Source of the DNA: Actinomycetes bacterium
Lineage (GTDB): Bacteria > Actinomycetota > Actinomycetes > Propionibacteriales > Propionibacteriaceae
DNA: 21,713 nucleotides
Direction of reading: 5' to 3'
NCBI GenBank assembly: GCA_023443125.1
Contig: JAEZVO010000041.1
Coordinates: 1-21,713 of the forward strand
Shown piece by piece: positions 1-6,402 of the stretch (position 1 is the first letter of the stretch; each line of letters starts with the position of its first letter). The notes under the pieces were generated by a model that did not search any database, had not been told where the DNA came from, and saw only the letters and a program-made list of their open reading frames with translations. The translations under genes and the position numbers were made by a program.

Positions 1-2
1 CC

Positions 3-215
3 GGCACCCAGACCCTGACGGTCACGTGGACGAAGGACGGGAAGACGTTCAAGGCGACGTTCGACGTGGTCGTGAAGCCGCAACCAGAACGCGGTGGTCC
101 CGTGCCGAATCCGGTAGACCCGGACGATCCTGGTGATCCGTCGCCAGGAACTCCGGCTCCGGAGGGTCCCTCGTTGCCGGCTCCTCGCCCAGGGATGCCA
201 AGGACTGACCAATAG
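3..215 (+). CDS. C-terminal end of a secreted/surface protein with an Ig-like fold and Pro-rich tail (partial)
   Basis: An open frame enters from the window edge and stops at TAG 213-215; about 70 codons are visible. The first 25 residues (GTQTLTVTWTKDGKTF, then a VVVK end) show the alternating beta pattern and the DGKTF turn seen at the end of bacterial Ig-like domains of cell-surface proteins. A tail of about 45 residues follows, rich in Pro, Gly, Asp and Glu, as in wall-spanning linkers. It ends in MPRTDQ, which resembles a sortase LPXTG motif, but no hydrophobic segment or basic tail follows. The start, any signal peptide and the full domain order lie outside the window, so the function is not assigned. 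It converges with the NUDIX gene. Confidence 0.6.
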   Translation, partial: GTQTLTVTWTKDGKTFKATFDVVVKPQPERGGPVPNPVDPDDPGDPSPGTPAPEGPSLPAPRPGMPRTDQ

Positions 216-227
216 CAGGTCAACGCG

Positions 228-262
228 AGGCGGCGGTGCATGTTCGACGTGTGCCGCCGCCT
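228..262. terminator. Strong hairpin between convergent genes, likely bidirectional terminator
   Basis: AGGCGGCGG (228-236) pairs perfectly with CCGCCGCCT (254-262). The stem continues inward through TGCA/TGTG using G-U pairs, leaving a loop around TTCGA. It lies 12 bp after the stop of the left-hand gene and 48 bp past the NUDIX stop. Neither side has a T-run, which is common for high-GC actinobacterial terminators. The role is inferred from position and stem strength. Confidence 0.5.
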
Positions 263-310
263 TCGGCGTGCTCAGGTCGGGGCTACTCGGCTGGGCGTGC
301 GGCTGCTGCG

Positions 311-1084
311 CTAGCGTCCGGCTTCGGTGTATCCGCTCTCGCCGGCGAGCAGCTTGGCGATACGTCGGGCAGAGAGCTCCGTGACGTGCTGAGGCACCTC
401 GTCGGGGTGCACCCAGTGAAGGGCCTTGAGCTCCGCGTCGGAGGGCTGCAGCTGGCGCGCCACGTCGGCGTCGAAAGGCGGCACGCGCCAGAGGAATTCG
501 ATGGCGTCCGACCAGCCGAGGTACGGGGGCATCCAATCCACCAGTGCGGGCTGCCCGAGCTCCACGACGACGCCAAGCTCTTCCAAAATCTCCCGTTCGG
601 CGCCAAGCCTCGGCGGCTCGCCGGGCTCGATCACGCCGCCGGGTAGCTCCCAGTCGGACTTGTAGTTGGTTTCCAGCAGGAGCACCTCACCGTCGGGATT
701 CGTGCACAGCGCATGCCCGATCACACGCTTCTCGGGCAGCACCGAGTTCATCACCGACGAGAAACCGACGGGGCCGTACACGACGTCGGTGGCGAGGCGG
801 GCGTAGACGAGTACGTCGACGAAGCTTCCATCGGCGGTGCGTACGGCCTCGCGGAGCCTGCCCTCCCGACGAAACCCGGCCTGGTGGAGCGCAACGCGGG
901 CGGGGGCGTCGGTGGCTGGGATTTCGACGGTGAGCCGGCGCAGGTCGTGACCGAGGATGGCGTCGTCGGCAGCGAGGCTGATGCCCTTTTGCAGCACCTC
1001 GACGTCGACGACCTGTTCAGACCACGACAGTTTGCCGGTGCCGTCGCCCGCGAGCGAGACGGAGACACGAAACTCCAACGACAT
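311..1084 (-). CDS. NUDIX hydrolase with N-terminal degenerate GNAT-like segment
   Basis: The protein has 257 residues. Residues 150-172 give a complete Nudix box (GX5EX7REUXEEXGU): G150, E156, then REILEELGV, the Mg-binding motif of enzymes that cleave nucleoside diphosphates linked to another group. Residues about 60-97 (ALHQAGFRREGRLREAV, then DGSFVDVLVYARL) match the C-terminal strand-helix end of RimJ-type GNAT acetyltransferases. The front half of that fold and its acetyl-CoA loop are not evident, so the N-terminal part is probably not an active acetyltransferase. ATG at 1084-1082 shares one base with the glgB stop (TGATG), so translation is likely coupled to glgB. The substrate is unknown; its place at the end of a glucan operon would suit a sugar nucleotide, but that is only a guess. 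Confidence 0.85.
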   Translation of the reverse strand: MSLEFRVSVSLAGDGTGKLSWSEQVVDVEVLQKGISLAADDAILGHDLRRLTVEIPATDAPARVALHQAGFRREGRLREAVRTADGSFVDVLVYARLATDVVYGPVGFSSVMNSVLPEKRVIGHALCTNPDGEVLLLETNYKSDWELPGGVIEPGEPPRLGAEREILEELGVVVELGQPALVDWMPPYLGWSDAIEFLWRVPPFDADVARQLQPSDAELKALHWVHPDEVPQHVTELSARRIAKLLAGESGYTEAGR

Positions 1085-2979
1085 CAGCGCGCGCTGCGCT
1101 CAAGCCAGATGGAGCCGAGCGGAGGGATCGTGACGTTAGCGCGTGCGGGGAAGTGGCTCCACGGTTCGTCTTTGGCGTGCACTTCGCCGAGGTTGCCGAA
1201 CTGGCCCGAGCCGTCGTAGACGGGGGAGTCGGTGTTGAGGATTTCCTTCCAATCGCCACCAGCGGGCAGGCCGATCTCGTAGTCGACGAGTGGCTCCGGC
1301 GAGAAGTTGGTGATACACGCGACGTGGTTGCCCTCCGCGTCCTGACGTACCCAGCTGAGCGTGTTGTGGTTGTTGTCGTCGGCATTGATCCACGTGAACC
1401 CGGCAGGATCGTTATCGAGCTCCCACAAGGCGCTGTGCTCGCGGTAGATGGTGTTGAGATCGCGGAACAGGCGCTGGAGGCCGCCGTGACCCCACATGTC
1501 GGAGACCCACCACTCGAGGCTCACGGCCTCGTTGAACTCAGGACGCTGACCGAACTCGCAACCCATGAAGATGAGCTGCTTGCCGGGGAAGCTCCACATG
1601 AACGAGTAGTAGGCGCGCAGTGTCGCGAACTTGCGCCAGTCGTCTTGGGGCACCTTATTGATCATCGAGCCCTTGCCGTGCACGACCTCGTCATGGCTGA
1701 TCGGCAGCACGAAGTTCTCCGAGTACGCGTAGACCATCGCGAAGGTCAGCAGGTTGTGCTCGTACTGGCGGTAGACCGGATCGAGCTCCAGGTAGCGCAG
1801 GGTGTCGTTCATCCAGCCCATGTTCCATTTGAGCCCGAACCCCAGACCGCCGGCATCGACGGGCTTCGTGACGCCGGGGAAGCTCGTCGACTCTTCTGCG
1901 ATCATGCAAATGCCGGGCTCGCGCTCGTAGAGGTGCGTGTTGACGTAGCGGAGGAAGTCGATGGCTTCGAGGTTCTCCCTGCCGCCGTACTGGTTAGGCA
2001 CCCATTCGCCGTCGTTGCGGGAGTAGTCGAGGTACAGCATGGAGGCCACGGCGTCGACGCGGAGCCCGTCGATGTGGAACTCCTGGGCCCAGTAGAGCGC
2101 ATTGGAGACGAGGAAACTCTTCACCTCGTTGCGCCCGTAGTTGAAGATGTACGTGCCCCAGTCTTTGTGCTCGCCCTGGCGGGGGTCGGCGTGCTCGTAC
2201 AGGGCGGTGCCATCGAATCGGCCGAGCCCGAAGGCGTCCTTGGGGAAGTGGCCAGGCACCCAGTCCATGATGACGCCGATGCCGGCCTGATGGAGGCGAT
2301 CGATGAGGTAGCGCAGGTCGTCTGGTTTGCCGAAGCGCGACGTGGGGGAGAAGTATCCGGTGACCTGATAGCCCCAGCTGGGGGCGAAGGGGTGCTCGGC
2401 CAGCGGCATGAATTCGACGTGGGTGTAGCCCTGCCACTTCACATATTCGACGAGTTCCTCGGCCAGCTGGAGGTACGACTTGCCGCGACGCCACCCGCCC
2501 AGGTGCACCTCGTAGATGCTCATCGGTTCGGCGTGCGGCTTGGCCTCGCGGCGCTTGGCCATCCATTCGTCGTCGGACCAGACGTACTTCGATTCGTAGA
2601 CGATCGACGCGTTGGCGGGCGCCTGCTCCGAGAACTTCGCGACGGGGTCGGCCTTCTCGTGCCAGTTGCCGTGCTGGTCTTCGATCTTGTACTTGTACAG
2701 GGTCTCTTCGCCGAGCCCCTCGATGAACAGACCCCACACGCCAGAGCCAGGGATGAGCTCCATATCGTCGCCCTCCCAGTAATTGAACGGGCCGGTGACG
2801 AGGACGCGACGCGCGTTCGGTGCCCAGACGGCGAACCGCACGCCAGTGACCGGCCCGCGCTCATCGTCGTCGATGGTGACAATCTTCGATCCGAGACGCT
2901 TCCAGATCTCCGTATCGCCGCCGTTGTGGAACCCCTCGAAATCCCAACCCGTGAGTCCGCCGAACTTGTCGTGTGCCAT
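1084..2979 (-). CDS. glgB: 1,4-alpha-glucan branching enzyme
   Basis: A 631-residue GH13 enzyme that cuts alpha-1,4-glucan chains and rejoins them through alpha-1,6 bonds, acting in the cytosol on the polymer made by GlgE. An N-terminal CBM48-like domain (VRFAVWAPNARRVLVTGPFN, about 45-65) precedes the GH13 barrel. Expected catalytic positions are D309 in GLRVDAV (nucleophile), E362 in IAEEST (acid/base) and HDE 429-431. VEFMPLAEHP and WGYQVTGYFSPTSRFG are typical branching-enzyme stretches. I chose ATG 2979 because AGGAGA stands just before it and MAHDKF begins the compact protein; an in-frame ATG at 3024 would add 15 residues without a clear ribosome site. It follows mak after a 257-bp gap and is coupled to the NUDIX gene. 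Confidence 0.95.
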   Translation of the reverse strand: MAHDKFGGLTGWDFEGFHNGGDTEIWKRLGSKIVTIDDDERGPVTGVRFAVWAPNARRVLVTGPFNYWEGDDMELIPGSGVWGLFIEGLGEETLYKYKIEDQHGNWHEKADPVAKFSEQAPANASIVYESKYVWSDDEWMAKRREAKPHAEPMSIYEVHLGGWRRGKSYLQLAEELVEYVKWQGYTHVEFMPLAEHPFAPSWGYQVTGYFSPTSRFGKPDDLRYLIDRLHQAGIGVIMDWVPGHFPKDAFGLGRFDGTALYEHADPRQGEHKDWGTYIFNYGRNEVKSFLVSNALYWAQEFHIDGLRVDAVASMLYLDYSRNDGEWVPNQYGGRENLEAIDFLRYVNTHLYEREPGICMIAEESTSFPGVTKPVDAGGLGFGLKWNMGWMNDTLRYLELDPVYRQYEHNLLTFAMVYAYSENFVLPISHDEVVHGKGSMINKVPQDDWRKFATLRAYYSFMWSFPGKQLIFMGCEFGQRPEFNEAVSLEWWVSDMWGHGGLQRLFRDLNTIYREHSALWELDNDPAGFTWINADDNNHNTLSWVRQDAEGNHVACITNFSPEPLVDYEIGLPAGGDWKEILNTDSPVYDGSGQFGNLGEVHAKDEPWSHFPARANVTIPPLGSIWLERSAR

Positions 2980-2980
2980 G

Positions 2981-2990
2981 TCTTCTCCTC
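2981..2990 (-). promoter_or_regulatory. glgB ribosome binding site that decides the start
   Basis: On the minus strand GAGGAGAAGAC stands directly before ATG 2979. It supports 2979 over the in-frame upstream ATG at 3024. Confidence 0.75.
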
Positions 2991-3072
2991 GAAGATCGGT
3001 GTCTGGCCCCCAATGTACCGTCATCCAGTCGCCCGCGTGCGGTTACTCGTCGGGTGTGGGTTTCCTCCGTCA

Positions 3073-3193
3073 GGCACCTGCAACCTGTGCGGCAACTGAG
3101 CGGATCATGTGTCACCTGCCTCTCTACGACGTCTCGTCGCGGCTAGGCAAGTGACACTTGTTCCGGGACAGAGCCGCACAGGTTGCGTGTGCC
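3073..3193. repeat. 121-nt long imperfect palindrome between mak and glgB
   Basis: Several inverted repeats share one centre (base 3133) and merge into one dyad. From outside in: GGCAC/GTGCC (3073-3077 with 3189-3193); a perfect 14-bp arm GCAACCTGTGCGGC (3080-3093) with 3173-3186; CGGA/TCCG (3101-3104 with 3162-3165); GTGTCACCTGCCT (3109-3121) with 3145-3157, one mismatch; and CGACG/CGTCG (3127-3131 with 3135-3139) closing a TCT loop. I count 42 Watson-Crick pairs over the 59 facing positions of these arms. No T-run follows on either strand, so it is not a classical terminator. It could be an RNA structure setting glgB level relative to mak, or a MITE-like insertion; no clear target duplication was seen. 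Confidence 0.8.
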
Positions 3194-3236
3194 CGGCGCG
3201 GGAGATAACGCGATGAAAGGGCTGCGACGGGGCGCG

Positions 3237-4376
3237 TTACGCGCTCGTGAGGGTGCGGATGGCGGCGATGGGCACGTCGGCAAGGTGCGGGCGGAAGCGG
3301 GCTTCATACAGCGCCTCGTACACCGCCTTATCGAGCTCATAGGCGTCCAGCACTGGATCAGTGCGCACGCCGTAGCCGTCGAGGAACGCCTCGCGGCAGG
3401 CGTCGAGCCACTGCGACGACGCATCCCCGGCCGCGCGCGCGTAGGCAAACGAGCGCAGCATTCCGGCGACGTCACGCAGCGGCGTATCGAGTTCTCGGCG
3501 CTCCTCGAGGGATTTCATAGGCTCGCCCTCGAAATCGACGTATTTCCACTGGCCAAGGCTGCGCAGGACTTGGCCGAGATGGCAGTCACCGTGCACGCGC
3601 TGCGTCTCAATGCGCGCCGCGCCGACGCGGTCGTAGACGCGCTGCACCCCGGCGCGGAACTCCTCCAGCGCAGGCAGCTCACGCACCGCCGCATCGAACC
3701 GCTCACGGAACGCGTCGGCCTTCGCCGCGGAGTCGGCGACGCCCGTAGCCAAGTGGCTGCGCAACAACGCGTGCACCGTCGCCAGGTCTTTGCCCAGGCT
3801 GTGGGCCTCCGACGAGAACTCGCGGCCGGATCGGGCGGCATCGCAGGCGACGTCGTAGGCGTCCTCGGGATCCTGCAGCGCTTCCACGAGGACGCCCAGG
3901 GCGAGATCATCGTGCGCCCACGTGCCGTGCAGCTCGGGGGCCACCCCGGAACCGCGCAGGGCGCCGAGCAGCTCCGCCTCGATGCCCCCGCCGGGCTCTA
4001 CACGTCGCAGCACCTTCAACATGGTGGCGTTGTCGAAGAACACGTTGGTGTTGGACTGCTCGCCCTTAAAACGCCTTGCCGCGCTGGGGCGGGGGAGATC
4101 GTCGATCAACGTGAACCCGCCGTCGCTCGCTTCGAACGGCGGCCAGAGGCTGAGCCCGTCGTCGACGGCCTCGGCCAGGCCCGGCAGCTTCGAATGCAGC
4201 ACAGGCACGTGGTACGTCTCAGCCTCGCTGGCGGGGTATGCCACCTCGAGCAGCAGCGACTGCACGTCGCCTACCGGGTCGAGTGAGCGCACCCTAGTGA
4301 GCTTGCCGTTGCGGCCGCGCCCGCCGAACCAGCGGGCGTTGGCCGTGAGCTCCCACAGCGCATGCGCAAGTTTCAC
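3237..4376 (-). CDS. mak: Maltokinase (maltose to maltose-1-phosphate)
   Basis: A 379-residue Pep2/Mak-type kinase that phosphorylates maltose with ATP, giving the donor used by GlgE. ARWFGGRGR near residue 20 is the typical N-terminal motif. EQSNTNVFF and MLKVLRRVEPG form the nucleotide-binding lobe. HGDCHLGQ holds catalytic D264, and VDFEGEP (D281, E283) binds metal, followed by LRDVAGMLRSFAYA. Known mycobacterial Mak is about 455 residues, so this one is compact, although all kinase motifs are present. GTG 4376-4374 overlaps the glgE stop by four bases (GTGA), which fixes the start by coupling. Reading farther upstream only enters glgE in a wrong frame. The stop is TAA at 3237-3239, followed by the palindrome-containing gap before glgB. 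Confidence 0.92.
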   Translation of the reverse strand: MKLAHALWELTANARWFGGRGRNGKLTRVRSLDPVGDVQSLLLEVAYPASEAETYHVPVLHSKLPGLAEAVDDGLSLWPPFEASDGGFTLIDDLPRPSAARRFKGEQSNTNVFFDNATMLKVLRRVEPGGGIEAELLGALRGSGVAPELHGTWAHDDLALGVLVEALQDPEDAYDVACDAARSGREFSSEAHSLGKDLATVHALLRSHLATGVADSAAKADAFRERFDAAVRELPALEEFRAGVQRVYDRVGAARIETQRVHGDCHLGQVLRSLGQWKYVDFEGEPMKSLEERRELDTPLRDVAGMLRSFAYARAAGDASSQWLDACREAFLDGYGVRTDPVLDAYELDKAVYEALYEARFRPHLADVPIAAIRTLTSA

Positions 4377-6361
4377 TGCGTCACCTTCAGGATGTGCGCA
4401 GGCTGCGACGGGTACAGCTTCACGAAGTTCGATGCGCCCCAGGTGAACGATTCGCCGGAGAGCTCGTCGGTGACCTGCACAGGAAGCTCGGGGTCGAGGC
4501 CCAGGGCATCGAAATCGAGATGCAGCTCGGAGACGACGTCGTGGTCGGGGTTCAGCGAACACACGGTGAGCACAATGTCGCGGTCATCCACCTTCGAGAA
4601 CGCGATGATGTCGTCATGGGGCACATCGTGGAAATGAATATCACGCAACTGCTGGAGCGCGGGGTGGTTTTCCCGAATCTCGTTGAGCCGCCCAATAAGC
4701 ACATTCAAGTTCGGCTGCATCTGGAAATCGCGGGGACGGTACTCGTATTTTTCTGAATCCAGATATTCTTCTCGACCAGGCGCATTCGCCTCGTGCTCGA
4801 AAAGCTCGAACCCGGAGTACACACCCCACGACGGCGACGTCGTCGCGGCGAGAATCGCGCGAATCGAGAAAGCAGCCGGATTACCGGATTGCAGGAAGAA
4901 CGGGTTGATATCGGGAGTGTTGACGAAGAAGTTCGGCCGGTAGTAGGCGGCCATGTCCGTCGAAAGCTCCGTCAGGTACTCGGTGAGTTCCTGCTTGGTG
5001 TTACGCCAAGTGAAGTATGTGTACGACTGCTGGTAGCCCACCTTGCCGAGCGTGGTCATCATCTGCGGGCGAGTGAAGGCTTCAGCCAGGAAAATCACCT
5101 CGGGATTCGTCGCATAGATCTCGCTCAAGAGCCAATCCCAGAAATCGATCGGCTTGGTGTGCGGGTTATCGACACGGAAAATGGTGACACCCTTATCGAT
5201 CCAGAAGCGCAGAATCCTGAGCGCCTCGTGGTAAATGCCCACCGGGTCGTTATCGAAGTTGATGGGGTAGATGTCTTGGTACTTCTTCGGCGGGTTTTCC
5301 GCGTAGGCGATCGTGCCATCCATGCGCGTCGTAAACCACTCCGGATGCCCCGTCACCCACGGGTGATCGGGGGAAGCCTGCAACGCGAAATCCATCGCAA
5401 CTTCCAGATTGAGCTCTTTCGCCCGGGCCATAAACCGATCGAACGCCTCGAAATCGCCCAAATCCGGGTGGATCGCATCGTGGCCACCGTCAGGCGATCC
5501 AATCGCCCACGGCGAGCCCGGGTCTTCCTCGTTGGCGTCGAGAGAGTTGTTCTTCCCCTTCCTGAACGCCTCACCGATGGGGTGAATAGGCGGCAGATAT
5601 ACGACGTGGAAGCCCATCGCTGCGGCTGCCTCGAGCCGCTCGTGGGACGCATCCAGCGTGCCCGAATGCCAGTGGCCGTCCTCGTCCTGCCACGCGCCCT
5701 GCGAGCGGGGGAAGAATTCGTACCACGACGAGTACAGCGCCCGCCGTCGCTCCACACGGATGGGGAACTCCTGGGTGGGGGAGATCAGTTCACGAGGACC
5801 GAACCGTGCCATCGCACGCTGCACAGGGCGCGCCGTGACCAGCTCGACGATCTCCGTCGCGGTTGCCTCGGGGTCGGCCATCGACGCTGCCGTGCCGCGC
5901 AGCAGCTGAGAAGCTCCCTCGACACCAAGGCGCTCCGCATGCTCAGCAGCGCGCGTGAGCAGCGCATTGCCCTCCATGTGCACCAGCTCGACGTCGACGC
6001 CCACCGGTAGCTTCTTCGTGGCGTGATGCACCCAGGTGGTCCAGGGGTCAGACCAGCCTTCGACGCGGTAGGTCCACTCACCTTCCTCGGCCATGCGAAC
6101 GTGGGCCTCCCAGATGTCCAAGCCCATCGGCTCGATCTGCTGCATGTCGACGCGACGCTGACGCCCCGTCGGAGAAGTGAGGATGACGGACGCGGCGACG
6201 GCGTCGTGGCCTTCCCGGAACACGTTCGCGGTGATGCGGATCCGTTCATGGACGACGGCCTTGACGGGATAGGCCCCGTTTTCAATGACGGGGGAGACCC
6301 CGGTGACGGGAATGCGGCCGAAGCCGCCGGGCGTACGATTGAGGCGCTTGTGGACATTCAC
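4373..6361 (-). CDS. glgE: Alpha-1,4-glucan:maltose-1-phosphate maltosyltransferase
   Basis: GlgE (GH13_3) moves maltosyl units from maltose-1-phosphate to the end of an alpha-1,4-glucan. The expected catalytic residues are in place: D398 in FRVDNPHTK (nucleophile), E427 in FLAEAFTRP and D484 in NTPDINP. They sit four positions after the corresponding residues of Streptomyces coelicolor GlgE (394, 423, 480). With this start the protein has 662 residues, close to known GlgE enzymes (about 675-700). The N-terminal domain carries GRIPV and VFREGHDAVAA, usual for the family. The start is uncertain: GTG 6361 begins the stretch that looks conserved (VNVHKRLNRT), while an in-frame GTG at 6406 overlaps the glgX stop by four bases (GTGA), would add 15 residues and would mirror the glgE-mak overlap. 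Confidence 0.95.
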   Translation of the reverse strand: MNVHKRLNRTPGGFGRIPVTGVSPVIENGAYPVKAVVHERIRITANVFREGHDAVAASVILTSPTGRQRRVDMQQIEPMGLDIWEAHVRMAEEGEWTYRVEGWSDPWTTWVHHATKKLPVGVDVELVHMEGNALLTRAAEHAERLGVEGASQLLRGTAASMADPEATATEIVELVTARPVQRAMARFGPRELISPTQEFPIRVERRRALYSSWYEFFPRSQGAWQDEDGHWHSGTLDASHERLEAAAAMGFHVVYLPPIHPIGEAFRKGKNNSLDANEEDPGSPWAIGSPDGGHDAIHPDLGDFEAFDRFMARAKELNLEVAMDFALQASPDHPWVTGHPEWFTTRMDGTIAYAENPPKKYQDIYPINFDNDPVGIYHEALRILRFWIDKGVTIFRVDNPHTKPIDFWDWLLSEIYATNPEVIFLAEAFTRPQMMTTLGKVGYQQSYTYFTWRNTKQELTEYLTELSTDMAAYYRPNFFVNTPDINPFFLQSGNPAAFSIRAILAATTSPSWGVYSGFELFEHEANAPGREEYLDSEKYEYRPRDFQMQPNLNVLIGRLNEIRENHPALQQLRDIHFHDVPHDDIIAFSKVDDRDIVLTVCSLNPDHDVVSELHLDFDALGLDPELPVQVTDELSGESFTWGASNFVKLYPSQPAHILKVTQ

Positions 6362-6402
6362 GCTGCTCAGCCTACCTGGCGAAGCAGCCGTCTGCCGAGC
6401 AT

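Noticed and set aside
195..330. Frameshifted LPXTG anchor after MPRTDQ
   Set aside because: Reading on in the other frames gives no hydrophobic membrane segment followed by basic residues, only Arg- and Cys-rich sequence.
2980..3024. N-terminal extension of GlgB from ATG 3024
   Set aside because: It would pass through the strong AGGAGA ribosome site of ATG 2979 and lacks its own.
1153..3099. Long open frame antisense to glgB (about 648 codons)
   Set aside because: It mirrors the glgB codons in a GC-rich genome, has no recognisable motif, and crosses the palindromic gap; glgB has full catalytic motifs and a ribosome site.
3073..3193. Reading the mak-glgB palindrome as an ordinary intrinsic terminator
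   Set aside because: No T-run follows on either strand, and its 121-nt length is well beyond a usual terminator stem.
4793..6010. Open frame antisense to glgE (about 405 codons)
   Set aside because: Shadow of glgE third-position GC; no family features or start signal.
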